Below are positions 50,026 to 59,336 of a stretch of DNA of 64,000 bases, one piece after another. The stretch is from NCBI GenBank assembly GCA_965217565.1, contig CBDCIS010000002.1, positions 248,001-312,000 of the forward strand, in the 5' to 3' direction. The translations under genes and the position numbers were made by a program. The number at the start of each line of letters is the position of its first letter. The first letter of the stretch is position 1. Source of the DNA: CBDCIS01 sp965217565 (GTDB lineage Bacteria > Chloroflexota > Dehalococcoidia > Lucifugimonadales > CATOSD01). Under the pieces are notes generated by a model. That model was not told the DNA's origin, searched no databases, and worked only from the letters and a program-made list of their open reading frames with translations.

Positions 50026-52518
50026 CTAGTAGATGACCTGCTCCTCCGCAAGCTGGCTTATCTCCTCGGCGGAGAGGCCGAGCAGGTCGCCGAACACGGC
50101 CTCGTTGTGCTCACCGAGCGGAGGGCATGGGCCGATTACGCGGCTGGGGGTGTCGGCCAGGCGCACGGTTGCGCCCGGGTGCTCATGGACACTGGACACG
50201 GGGCGATGGTCCACCGTAACGACGTAGTCGCGCGCTCGCAGGTTGACGTCGTGATACAGGTCCTCGGCGTTGGCGACGATGCCCGCGGGAACGCCGGCGC
50301 GCTGAAGCGTTCGCATCACCTGCCGCGCGGTCATGTCCTGAGTCCACGCGCCCACGTTGTCGTTGAGCTCGTCCAGATTCGCGAGCCGCCCGTCGAGCGT
50401 GTCGAACTTCGAGTCGGCGGCCCACGCGGGTTCGCCCATCGCGCCGCGAAGCGCCTGCCATTGCCCGTCGGTGTAGCACGCGATGGCGCACCAGGCGTCG
50501 AACCCCAGGCACGGGAACACGTCGTGCGGCGCGGCGTTCGGGTCCCAGTTGCCGGCCGCCTCCGGTATGCGGCCGTTGAAGGAGTAGTCCAGGAAGGCCA
50601 CGCCCATCGTCGCCACGAGCGCTTCCAGCTGGGCGAGCTCTATCATCTGGCCCTTGCCCACGCGGTCCCTGTACTCCAGCGCGGACAGCACGGCGAACGC
50701 GCCCGTGGCCGCGCCGTAAAAGTCGGGCAGCGGAACCTTCGGACGGGTGATGCCCGGAGATTCGGGCTGTGCCCATATCCCCATCGCGCCGGTGTAGGCC
50801 AGCAGGCTCTGGCCGAAAGCGAGCTCCGAGGAGCGGGGGCCGGTGGTTCCCATGCCGGGCATGTTCAGGTAGATGATGGCCGGGTTCAGTTCCCGTAGCC
50901 TTTCGTAGCCCAGTCCCCAGTTCTCCAGCACTCCGGGGCGGAAGTTCTCCACCACCACGTCGCACAGCCGGATGAGCCGCTCGCAAAGTTGGACGGCCTT
51001 CTTCGTGCGGAAGTTGAGGGTAATCGACCTCTTGCTTCGGTTTATCTCGACGAAACTGAATGAGGCGAACGGCCCTCTGGCCTGCTGCCGGTCCGGGAGC
51101 ATGTTGGACTCTACCTTGATAACGTCCGCGCCCAGCTCTGCCATGTAGCGGGTCAAGTAGGGGCCCGCCCACACCCGGCTGAAGTCCAGGACGCGAAGGC
51201 CCTTCAATGGCAGGGGATGCTTCACTCCCGGGTTTGAAGTTGCATAGCCCGCTTCGCTCGCGTCGGCGGGCTTCGTCTCGGACCCGCGGGACTCACCCCA
51301 CTCCGTGACCACCCCGTCGGTGTGCTCGCCCAGCAGGGGCGGGCGGCGATAGACGCGCGAGGGACTCTCACCCATGCGGAACGCTCCGCCGGGAGCCAGG
51401 TATTCGCCAACAACGGGATGGTCTATGTTGACCAGGAATTCGCGGGCGGCGAGGTGGTCGTCCTGGACCAAGTCGTGGATGGTCATCAGCGGCGTCGCGG
51501 GAATGTGCCGCCGCTGCGCCTCCTCCGCGAATCCCATCTTGGTGAAGCCGAGGCTGAACTCCGAGATTATGCCGCTGAGGATATCTCCGTTTTCGCGGCG
51601 GAACGCGGTGTCCTTCCAGACGTCGTCCTTGAGCATGGGGTTGTCCAGCCACTCGAACAGAGCATCGATGTGGCGCGGGAAGCTGGGCTGCATGTAGATG
51701 AAGCCGTCGCTGGTTGGGTAGGTGTTGGTGGGGCCGATTGTGGGGCTGGCCCCCGGCCTGCGGTTTATCTGCCCGTCCGACGCGTAGCGTCCGAAGTACG
51801 CGAGGATGTTGCCCAGAACCTCTTGCATGGAGACTTCGACGTGCTGGCCCCGGCCTGAGACGCTTCGATGACGAATCGCGCTGAGCGCGGCAAAGGCGGT
51901 GTGCTGCGCCGGGAGTTGGTGGCCGGGCGCGAACGGAGCCATCGCGGGCCTGGCGTCGGGGTCCCCAAAGCCGTACATCAGCCCGCCAACGGCCTGGATG
52001 ATAAGCTCGCCGCTCAGATAGCCGCTATACGGCCCCGAAAGGCCAAAGGGCCTTATGGTGACGTAGATGAGGCCGGGGTTGGCGCGGCTTAACTCATCGT
52101 ATCCCAGCCCAAGAGCGTCCAGGTCGCCGACGGAACCGTCGTCCAGCAGGATGTCGGAGGACGCGGCAAGAGAGCGAAAACGTTCCCTGTCCGACTCATC
52201 CTCCAGGTTCAGCGCGACGCTTCTCTTGTTCAGGTTCAGTGACAAAAAGTTGATGCCGCGTTCGGGGCCGGCCGCCTCGCGGGCGAATGGGCTCAGGTGG
52301 CGAGCCGCGTCCCCGTCCGGCGGCTCGACCTTTACGACGTCTGCCCCCAGGTCGGCCATGAGCCGCCCACAGTACTGGGAGTTGGGGCCGGTCAGGTCGA
52401 GCGCGCGCAGGTGGGCCAGCGCGCCGCCAACGTCGTCGCCGCACTCCGGGCAGAGGCGCGCGGATACGGTGGCGTTCGCCTTGCAGACCTGGCACTGTTT
52501 TGTCGCGGTGTTCGTCAT
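50026..52518 (-). CDS. Fused double class III CoA-transferase with N-terminal zinc ribbon
   Basis: 830 residues from ATG 52518. N-terminus: CQVC...CPEC (C9, C12, C23, C26), a zinc-ribbon-like motif. Then two CaiB/BaiF domains: residues about 36-405 (LMADLGADVVKVEPPDGD) and 437-825 (HPLPLKGLRVLDFSRVWAG, YMAELGADVIKVES). Class III enzymes transfer CoA between carboxylates through an aspartyl-CoA. Domain 2 keeps that aspartate (PLPDFYG, D599). Domain 1 has no acid there (PFAPGHQLP), so it is probably structural. Substrate unknown. Confidence 0.85.
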   Translation of the reverse strand: MTNTATKQCQVCKANATVSARLCPECGDDVGGALAHLRALDLTGPNSQYCGRLMADLGADVVKVEPPDGDAARHLSPFAREAAGPERGINFLSLNLNKRSVALNLEDESDRERFRSLAASSDILLDDGSVGDLDALGLGYDELSRANPGLIYVTIRPFGLSGPYSGYLSGELIIQAVGGLMYGFGDPDARPAMAPFAPGHQLPAQHTAFAALSAIRHRSVSGRGQHVEVSMQEVLGNILAYFGRYASDGQINRRPGASPTIGPTNTYPTSDGFIYMQPSFPRHIDALFEWLDNPMLKDDVWKDTAFRRENGDILSGIISEFSLGFTKMGFAEEAQRRHIPATPLMTIHDLVQDDHLAAREFLVNIDHPVVGEYLAPGGAFRMGESPSRVYRRPPLLGEHTDGVVTEWGESRGSETKPADASEAGYATSNPGVKHPLPLKGLRVLDFSRVWAGPYLTRYMAELGADVIKVESNMLPDRQQARGPFASFSFVEINRSKRSITLNFRTKKAVQLCERLIRLCDVVVENFRPGVLENWGLGYERLRELNPAIIYLNMPGMGTTGPRSSELAFGQSLLAYTGAMGIWAQPESPGITRPKVPLPDFYGAATGAFAVLSALEYRDRVGKGQMIELAQLEALVATMGVAFLDYSFNGRIPEAAGNWDPNAAPHDVFPCLGFDAWCAIACYTDGQWQALRGAMGEPAWAADSKFDTLDGRLANLDELNDNVGAWTQDMTARQVMRTLQRAGVPAGIVANAEDLYHDVNLRARDYVVTVDHRPVSSVHEHPGATVRLADTPSRVIGPCPPLGEHNEAVFGDLLGLSAEEISQLAEEQVIY

Positions 52519-52616
52519 TTCACGCTGACCGAGTTGCGCCTGCTGCCCTCGAGCACGGATGCCGCCACCGCGCAGTGGGAGGGACCCCTGCGCCGTCACT
52601 GATAACTGACATACTG

Positions 52617-52737
52617 ACTATCTCAAAACTACTCTGGAGTATCAAAGTTTAGGATCTCAAAAGCGCCGTCTTTCCCGCTATCGCGGGAACCCATCGCAAT
52701 GGCTCGCCGCTCGGCAATCCACGTGCGTTGAGATAGT
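52617..52737. repeat. MITE-like element, family 2, copy 2
   Basis: 121 bp with perfect 10-bp terminal inverted repeats ACTATCTCAA and TTGAGATAGT. The core contains TCCCGCTATCGCGGGA (palindrome) and GGCTCGCCGCTCGGCAATCC, matching 5890-6012. It lies between the CoA-transferase and the ThDP enzyme genes. A fragment of the core (GGCTCGTAGCTCGGCAATCC) recurs at 54596-54615. Confidence 0.75.
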
Positions 52738-52751
52738 TACTAACTGGCTTG

Positions 52752-54392
52752 CTAGTCGAACCTAGACCTGCGGGCCTCCAGGTTGCTGTGGATGTCCAGC
52801 AGCACGGTTCGGCCCTCGGCGTTCAGCTTTTGCGCCTGCTTTATGGCGCTGGCAACCTCGTTCGGGTCGGTTACGGTGATGCCCACCGCGCCCATGCCCT
52901 CGGCTATCTTGGCGTAGTCGCCGCCCATGTGGGTTACGCCGAACAGCTCCCGCGCCGTCGGGTAGCCTCCGGGGTACGTCGCCATGCCGCCGTTGTTGAG
53001 CACGATGGTCGTTATGGGCGCGCCGGAGCGCACTGACGTCTCGATGTCCAGGCCGGACATGCCGAACGCGCCGTCGCCCATGAAGTTGAGGCAGAACTTG
53101 TCGGGCTTCGCCAGCTTCGCGCCTATCATCAGCGGGATGCCGTAGCCCAGGTGCGTGGTCTTCCCCCAGCCGACGTAGCTGTTGGGAACGGTGGCCGTGT
53201 AGAAGGGCATGATGGTATCGCGCGGCGCGCCCGCGTCGTGGGTGACGATGCTGTTATCGTGGTCGAGATTTCGCTCCAGCTCGCCGATTACCCGGTAGGT
53301 GTTGATGGGTGTATCGTTCGATTGCAGAACGTCCCCCCACTCGGAGAGCCACTGCCCCTTGACCTCGGCTATCTCGGCGACCACGCCGTTCTGTCCCCTG
53401 CGCCCGTTCTCGCCCGCCTGCGCCTTCACCTCGTCGATGAGCATCCGGATGGTCAGCTTGGCGTCGCCGGGGAGGCCCACGTCCACGGTGAAGTCCTTGT
53501 TGATGTCCTCGATGCTCTCGGTGTTGTGAATTATCAGCTTACCGTCGGGAATGGGCTGGCCGTAGCTCGTTCGCGTCATGCTGGAGCCGATCGCCATCAG
53601 GACGTCCGACTCCTGGAGCCAGCGGCGCGCGTGAAGTCCCGTCGCGCTGCTCCCCGAGCCGAGCGCGAGCGGATGACGCTCGTCGAACCCGGACTTGCCC
53701 GGCATCGTGCAATAGACGGGAACCTCGGCCAGTTCGGCAAGCTCCCTAAGTTCGTCCGACGCCGCGGAGAGCAGCACGCCCATGCCGGACCATATGACGG
53801 GCTTCTTCGCGCCTAGCAGCAGCTTGACGGCGTCCTTCACGTCCGCCGGCGAGGGCGCTTGCGGGCTCCGCTTGGGCGGCTGGTAGGTCATGGCGGACTC
53901 GGGCACTTCCTGCGAGCCAACGTCGGCAGGAATCTCCACGATGACCGGGCCGGGACGTCCGTTGCGCAGCGCGTGGAAGGCCCTCCGCATCACGCTGGCA
54001 ACCTGGTCTGCCTTGAAGAGCACCTCGCCGGACCTGGACACCGATTCGTAGGTGCGCACCGGCGAGAAGTTGGGCTTGACCGAGTACTGAGAGACCGACG
54101 GCCCGCCGGGAAGGTACAGGATGGGAACGTTGTCCGCGAACGCCTGCGCGAGGCCGCCCATCGAGTTCTCGGAGCCGGGGCCGCCCTGCGTGATGATGAC
54201 GCCGAACCGCTCCCGGTTGTTCATGCGGCTGAAGCCGTCGGCTGCCATGAGAGCGCCGCGCTCATGCCGGAACATGATGGGCTTGATGCCTTCTCTCGCC
54301 ACCACCTCGATAAGCTCGTTGGAGGGGAAACAGGAGACCCACTCGACGCCCTCCATCTTCAGGATACGCGCTACCGCTTCGAGTACGTTCAT
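52752..54392 (-). CDS. ThDP-binding enzyme (acetolactate synthase-like)
   Basis: 546 residues. PYR domain: WVSCFPSNELIEVVAREG and MFRHERGALMAADGFSRM with the activating E of HERG. PP domain: FCLNFMGDGAFGMSGLDIETS and TTIVLNNGGMATYPGG (G-D-G...N-N). It differs from the enzyme at 39202 in its N-terminus and may decarboxylate or condense 2-oxo acids. FAD-binding cannot be excluded. It lies alone on the minus strand between MITE-like and other repeats. ATG at 54392. Confidence 0.85.
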   Translation of the reverse strand: MNVLEAVARILKMEGVEWVSCFPSNELIEVVAREGIKPIMFRHERGALMAADGFSRMNNRERFGVIITQGGPGSENSMGGLAQAFADNVPILYLPGGPSVSQYSVKPNFSPVRTYESVSRSGEVLFKADQVASVMRRAFHALRNGRPGPVIVEIPADVGSQEVPESAMTYQPPKRSPQAPSPADVKDAVKLLLGAKKPVIWSGMGVLLSAASDELRELAELAEVPVYCTMPGKSGFDERHPLALGSGSSATGLHARRWLQESDVLMAIGSSMTRTSYGQPIPDGKLIIHNTESIEDINKDFTVDVGLPGDAKLTIRMLIDEVKAQAGENGRRGQNGVVAEIAEVKGQWLSEWGDVLQSNDTPINTYRVIGELERNLDHDNSIVTHDAGAPRDTIMPFYTATVPNSYVGWGKTTHLGYGIPLMIGAKLAKPDKFCLNFMGDGAFGMSGLDIETSVRSGAPITTIVLNNGGMATYPGGYPTARELFGVTHMGGDYAKIAEGMGAVGITVTDPNEVASAIKQAQKLNAEGRTVLLDIHSNLEARRSRFD

Positions 54393-54634
54393 TCGGACTC
54401 CTCCACAAATCTCCGGGGATAGGGTTCTGGTATTGTAGGATACGCCTTAACGCGAGCATGGGCAAGTTTAGGGATTGGGCCGGTCAGCGTCTTTCGATTA
54501 TTGCAATCGGGGCAAGCCCGCTCGACCTGAATATGTCGAAAGGCCATCCGCCAATCCCACATCCTCTGAATCCCACAATCGCAAAACCCCGTAGGGGCTC
54601 GTAGCTCGGCAATCCTGATTCTGACAACACCTTC

Positions 54635-54960
54635 TTGACATACACGAACAATAGTGCTATCATGCCTCTATTCACGCACGCCCAGCCGCCATGTAGCAAC
54701 TCGAACACATAGACATTCTGTACAGAGGACAAACTCATTCCCAAAATCCCTGAATCGTCAGATCCTGATTCTGGCGACAGTGCAAACCCCACAGAAAACA
54801 GGGTGGCATTTCATGGCAAACAGCCGCGAACCTACCGCATTTCCAGGCAGAACACTGGTAAACATCCTGCAAAATTCCAGACACCCCAAGTAGGGATGCA
54901 TTAGAATGCATGAAAATACGATACCCACAGGGCTTTTGCCGTCAGCGAGTACATCCCGAG
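54635..54960 (+). repeat. Two-copy non-coding element X, copy B
   Basis: TTGACA (54635-54640), 17-base spacer, TATCAT (54658-54663): a near-consensus promoter. Downstream text aligns with indels to 42907-43155. The short frame here is MHENTIPTGLLPSASTSRV from ATG 54910. The MFS gene that follows is on the opposite strand, so the element does not drive it. Apart from this element, gap 54393-55050 shows no gene. Confidence 0.6.
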
Positions 54961-55050
54961 TCTGACAACGCCTGCACGCGAACAATCGAAAGACCCTAAT
55001 GAGTCGGTGGGTCAGTATCACTACGAGGCTGACGTTGATTGCGGCCCTGC

Positions 55051-56394
55051 CTAATGCCCGCCACGCCCATGTCCATCTCCGTCCGCGCCGCCGCCCTCGT
55101 GGTCGTGGCCATTCCCATGGCCGTGGTGGTGTCCGGTATCCGCAGGCTGGGAAGGCGGCGCCAACGGCACCGCGAGCAATACCAGCGCGGCCACCAGGTA
55201 TAGCACGGCGACGAAGAGGAAAGTGGCCTCGATGCCGCGTGTATCGAACAGCCAGCCCGCTATGAGGGGCGCGGCGGCGCCCAGGGCGAACCGAGAGAAA
55301 GAGAACACACCCAACGTGCTGGCCGCGACCCCTCCGCCCACGGTGTCCAGGGCGGCGGCGGTCAGAATCGGCTGGTCGCTGAAGAAGAACGCCCCTATCA
55401 GGGCAAGAATGACAATCAGCGCCACGCCCTGCCCGAGGGGCGCCAGCAGGGCGGTCAAAACGCACAGCGCGAGCAGTCCGGGAACCAACACGACCTTTCT
55501 GCCAAAGCGGTCCGACAGGTAACCCATGACCGGCGTAGAGACGACGCCGACGCCCACCAGCAGGGCGACGTGCAGCCCTAAGTTCCACTTGGCCATGCCC
55601 AGTTGTCCTTCACCCTCCAGACCCATATACAGCGCGAGAAACGGGACAAACGCTACGGCGGACATTCCCCTTAGTCCGCCCACCAGCATTATCCCCCACA
55701 GCCGGGGATGGGAGCGGAACGACCGGCCCGTCTGCGTCAGCTGCTCGCGAAGTCCAGTAACCGAATCGCCCTCGCCGCCGGTCTTGCCGATGTCGCGGAA
55801 TGCCCAATAGACCACGAAGCTGAGGAGCAGCGGCACGGCGGTGTAGATGCTGAGTATCCCCCGCCAGGTCAGCGCTCCCAGCAGGAGGCCGGTCAAGGCC
55901 GGGCCGAGAACGTCCCCGACGTTGCCGCCAATTCCGTGAAGGGACAGCGCCGACCCGCGCCGATGGGTAAATTGGTGGGACAGGGCTGCGGTGGCCGGCA
56001 GGTGCCACACCGACGCCGCCATTGCCACAATCGCCATGCCGAGCAGCAAGACCAGGTAGAGGGGGGCAAGCCCCATCACGAGCCAGCCAAGCCCGAACTG
56101 CGCCATGCAGATCGCCAGGACCATTCCCCAATGGCGGCGCACCATGTCGGTGACCACGCCGCCGGGAAGGGCTATGACTCCCGACACGAATTCCCGGGTC
56201 GTCGAGATTGCGCCCACCTGCAGTCCGCTCAGCCCGAAGGTGGAAACAACCGCGGGCAGCATGACGAAGAAACTCTGCGTAAACCAGTGGAAAACCGCGT
56301 GCCCGCCGCTCAACCCGCTCAGAATGAAAGGGGCAGTTCTTCGCAATCCCTGCGGCCGGTCCGGCTCGGGATGACCTTCGTGAGCTTCCCGCAT
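55051..56394 (-). CDS. MFS transporter with histidine-rich C-terminal tail
   Basis: 447 residues with about 12 hydrophobic segments. LSGLQVGAISTTREFVSGV and GVVTDMVRRHWGMVLAICM (motif A) and MGYLSDRFGRKVVLVPGL (second motif A) are typical MFS features. The C-terminus is unusual: after the last helix it reads TGHHHGHGNGHDHEGGGADG, a likely metal-binding tail. It could be a metal or metal-complex exporter, but tails like this also occur in unrelated MFS proteins. Divergent from the CoA-transferase operon. Confidence 0.8.
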   Translation of the reverse strand: MREAHEGHPEPDRPQGLRRTAPFILSGLSGGHAVFHWFTQSFFVMLPAVVSTFGLSGLQVGAISTTREFVSGVIALPGGVVTDMVRRHWGMVLAICMAQFGLGWLVMGLAPLYLVLLLGMAIVAMAASVWHLPATAALSHQFTHRRGSALSLHGIGGNVGDVLGPALTGLLLGALTWRGILSIYTAVPLLLSFVVYWAFRDIGKTGGEGDSVTGLREQLTQTGRSFRSHPRLWGIMLVGGLRGMSAVAFVPFLALYMGLEGEGQLGMAKWNLGLHVALLVGVGVVSTPVMGYLSDRFGRKVVLVPGLLALCVLTALLAPLGQGVALIVILALIGAFFFSDQPILTAAALDTVGGGVAASTLGVFSFSRFALGAAAPLIAGWLFDTRGIEATFLFVAVLYLVAALVLLAVPLAPPSQPADTGHHHGHGNGHDHEGGGADGDGHGRGGH

Positions 56395-56722
56395 TTCGGC
56401 GCACTCCCGGAGTCTATTGGGACAATGCCAGAGGTCGGAATCATTCGCATAAACGCCCTGACCCAGATGATACTATGCTTATCAGGCATTTCAGTCAACG
56501 CGGGAACGCGGCCAGCCACGAAAGCCCCGCGCCTTTGGGGGAGTTAGTCAGTCGGTCAGTATCATGACGACAGCCGCAACGCTCTACTTGGCTTTGGAGG
56601 AGCGAAGGTGACATTGCCCTGACAATATGGGACTTGCCACTTTGCTTTGAGATACGCATACTTGGGGAGCGGGAAGGAGGCTCACGACATACTGTCAAGT
56701 CATATGCGGTTAGGAGTGTTGG
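56395..56722. other. Divergent intergenic region
   Basis: 328 bases between the MFS gene and the CoA-transferase operon. GGAGCGGGAAGGAGGC lies about 50 bases and TTAGGAGTGTTGG directly before ATG 56723; the latter is the ribosome-binding site. No clear -35/-10 pair was identified. Confidence 0.3.
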
Positions 56723-58069
56723 ATGTTGAAAAACTCTTTGCTCGATGGCGTCCGCGTCCTCTCCCTGGAGCAGGTGCACGTGTTGCCCTGGGGGACGGCG
56801 TTTCTGGCAGACTTCGGCGCGCAGGTGGTTCGCGTGGAGAGCGCGGAGCACATGAACGACCGTCGCGCTGGGCCGTTCCCGGACGGCGAACCCGGCGATG
56901 AGTGGTGGAACGAGGGCGGCACCTTCGCTTACTGGGCGCGCAACAAGGAGAGCCTCTGCATACAGGTGGCCCATCCTCTGGGCAGAGAGACGTTCCTAAA
57001 GCTGGCGGAAAACGCCGACGTCGTAACCGACAACTTTCGCCCCGGCACTATGAAACGGCTGGGTCTGGACCACGAAACGCTGTCCAGCGTGAAGCCGGAC
57101 ATCATCACACTGAGCTGCACCGCATACGGACACACCGGCCCCTGGCGGGCCTACGGCGCGCGCGCCCGCACCGTTGACGCCGCCTGCGGTCTGTCTCACC
57201 TGACGGGCTACGAGGGCGGGCCGTCCCTGCGAGCCAGCGCGAACTACATGGACCACACCGGCGGCCTGAACGTCGCCTACGCGCTGCTGCTGGCGCTGTA
57301 CCGACGCCGCAAGACCGGGAAGGGCGCGCGAATCGACCTCAGCATGTACGAGACCGGCGTCTCTTGCATCGCGCCCGCTATTCTGGAAGCTCAGCGCGGC
57401 GTATCGCGTCCGAGGCTTGGCACGTCTCATCTGTGGAAAGCGCCGCACAACGTCTATCCGTGCCGCGGCATCGACCGCTGGATAGCCATCGCGGTTACGA
57501 CGGACGACGAATGGCGGGGTCTGCGGCACGCGATGGGAGACCCGAACTGGGCCGCGGAGCCGGCGTTCGACAGCGCGTCCGGCCGCCACCGGAACAGGCA
57601 GCGGTTGGACGAACTCATAGGCCGGTGGACTGAAACCCAGGATAGCCATGAGCTCTTCGAGATGCTGCAATCTCATGGCGTCCCGGCAGGGCCGGTGAAT
57701 ACCGCCAAGGACCTGGTCGCCGACCCGCATCTCCGGAGGCGTTCGTACTTCGAGGTTTTCGACAACGAGAACGCGCCCAGCGTCGGGCCGAGGGTCTTCG
57801 CGGGCCGGCCCTTCCAGGCATCGAAGATACCGGAGTCCCTGAACCTGGTCTCCGCGCTGGGCCAGCATAACCTCGAGGTCCTGAGCGAGATGGGCGGCCT
57901 GTCCGACGAGGAAATCCAAAGGCTTACCTACGAGGGCGTCATCTCCACCCGTCCGAGGGAGCTGGACAAGCCTCCATCGGGAGCGGCTCCACGCAACCCC
58001 AGCGAGGTCAACTACGACGCGGCGTATAGGCAGCGCGCGGCGGGTGTGTTGGGAACGCCTGCAACGTAA
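56723..58069 (+). CDS. Class III (CaiB/BaiF) CoA-transferase
   Basis: 448 residues. LDGVRVLSLEQVHVLPWGTAFLADFGAQVVRVES is the family start. ADVVTDNFRPGTMKRLGL and TAYGHTGPWRAYGARA follow. The catalytic aspartate is D177 (SANYMDHTGG), then KGARIDLSMYETG. The C-terminus has 40 residues beyond the normal end (RPRELDKPPSGAAPRNPS). First gene of an operon with another CoA-transferase and three CitE-like genes. It probably activates a carboxylic acid as its CoA ester. Confidence 0.88.
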   Translation: MLKNSLLDGVRVLSLEQVHVLPWGTAFLADFGAQVVRVESAEHMNDRRAGPFPDGEPGDEWWNEGGTFAYWARNKESLCIQVAHPLGRETFLKLAENADVVTDNFRPGTMKRLGLDHETLSSVKPDIITLSCTAYGHTGPWRAYGARARTVDAACGLSHLTGYEGGPSLRASANYMDHTGGLNVAYALLLALYRRRKTGKGARIDLSMYETGVSCIAPAILEAQRGVSRPRLGTSHLWKAPHNVYPCRGIDRWIAIAVTTDDEWRGLRHAMGDPNWAAEPAFDSASGRHRNRQRLDELIGRWTETQDSHELFEMLQSHGVPAGPVNTAKDLVADPHLRRRSYFEVFDNENAPSVGPRVFAGRPFQASKIPESLNLVSALGQHNLEVLSEMGGLSDEEIQRLTYEGVISTRPRELDKPPSGAAPRNPSEVNYDAAYRQRAAGVLGTPAT

Positions 58070-58115
58070 GGGGGATAGCTCTTGAGAATCGCGGACTCGG
58101 ATTGGAGAATTGGTA

Positions 58116-59306
58116 ATGTTGGGCATACTTGGTGACCTGCGAGCGGTGGAGCTGTGCGAAACGCTCTCAGGGGGGTTCTGCGGCAAGCTGCTCGCGGATC
58201 AGGGCGCCGACGTTGTCAAGGTGGAACCTCCCGGAACCGGCGATCCCGCGCGCCGTGAGCCTCCGTTCGTTGGCGGCGCGGCGCATCCTGAGCATAGCTC
58301 GCAGTTCCTCGCCTTCAACACCAACAAGCGCGGCGTCACGCTGGACGTGAACGACGCATTCGCCCGTGAGACGCTGTTGCGCCTGCTCGCGGACAGGGAC
58401 TTGCTAATCGAGGATTTCACGCCAGGCTACCTGGATGCGCTTGGGCTGGATTATGATACCCTACGCCGGATGAACCCGCGCCTCATCGTCGTGTCCATCA
58501 CGCCGTTCGGACAGACGGGGCCTTACAGCCGCTACAAGGGCGGCGACCTGGTAGCCCAGGCAATGGGCGGTTTTCTCCACACCACCGGGGAGTCCGAGCG
58601 AGCGCCCATGGGAACCGCGCTCGAGCAGACGGCGATAGTGGCCGCGAGAAACGCCGCCATCGCCGTCATGGCCGCGATTCTCCACCGGGACGACACGGGC
58701 GAGGGCCAGCATATCGACGTGTCGGTGATGGAAGCGGTGGTGAGCACGCCGCCCAGCTTCATCCACCAGTACAGCTATACGGGAGTCATCGCCGGACGTG
58801 GATTCGGCGAGGGCAACGTTATGGACGGGATGCACCTCGCGACCGCCGACAGCGACGTTACGCTCACCACGGCGGGCACGGGCGGCAGCCCTATGCGGGT
58901 ATGGGCCGACTTCCTGGATGAGCCGCGTTTGCTCGCTCCCAAGTTCACGACGGCGCAGGGCAGAGGTGAAAATGCCGAGGAACTGCTCGACATCATCCAG
59001 TCCAAGCTCAGGCATTGGAAGGCCCATGACTTCATGAGGGAGGCCATGGATCTCAGGCTGGTGGTCGGCGTGGTGCAAAGCCCGCGGGAAGTGGTCGATT
59101 GCCCACACCTCGCGGAGAGGGGAACCTTTGTCGGCATGGAGCGCGCGGATACCTGCGGCCTGCGATACCCCGGCCCCGGGTTCCTGATTGACGGCGAGAA
59201 TCCCATGAACGGTGAACGGCCTGCGCCGCGTCTGGGCGAGCACAATCTGGAGGTGTACCGCGACGAGCTTGGCCTTTCCGACGAGGAGATTTCGAGGCTC
59301 ACCTGA
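58116..59306 (+). CDS. Class III CoA-transferase with Glu at the catalytic position
   Basis: 396 residues from ATG 58116, GGAG eight bases upstream. LRAVELCETLSGGFCGKLLADQGADVVKVEPPG and PLIVVSITPFGQTGPYSRYKGG-type strings identify the family. Where active members have D (formyl-CoA transferase D169) this protein reads GTALEQTAI, giving E170. DVSVMEAVVSTPPSFIHQYSY follows. It may use glutamate, or it may be a non-catalytic partner of the upstream protein. The two genes are 46 bases apart. Confidence 0.82.
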   Translation: MLGILGDLRAVELCETLSGGFCGKLLADQGADVVKVEPPGTGDPARREPPFVGGAAHPEHSSQFLAFNTNKRGVTLDVNDAFARETLLRLLADRDLLIEDFTPGYLDALGLDYDTLRRMNPRLIVVSITPFGQTGPYSRYKGGDLVAQAMGGFLHTTGESERAPMGTALEQTAIVAARNAAIAVMAAILHRDDTGEGQHIDVSVMEAVVSTPPSFIHQYSYTGVIAGRGFGEGNVMDGMHLATADSDVTLTTAGTGGSPMRVWADFLDEPRLLAPKFTTAQGRGENAEELLDIIQSKLRHWKAHDFMREAMDLRLVVGVVQSPREVVDCPHLAERGTFVGMERADTCGLRYPGPGFLIDGENPMNGERPAPRLGEHNLEVYRDELGLSDEEISRLT

Positions 59307-59336
59307 TATGGATAAGCCTTAGCTGGAGGTTGGCTA

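Noticed and set aside
54999..56575. Similar short words (GGTCAGTATCA) on both sides of the MFS gene
   Set aside because: About 11 bases long and not clearly part of a longer repeat; may be chance.
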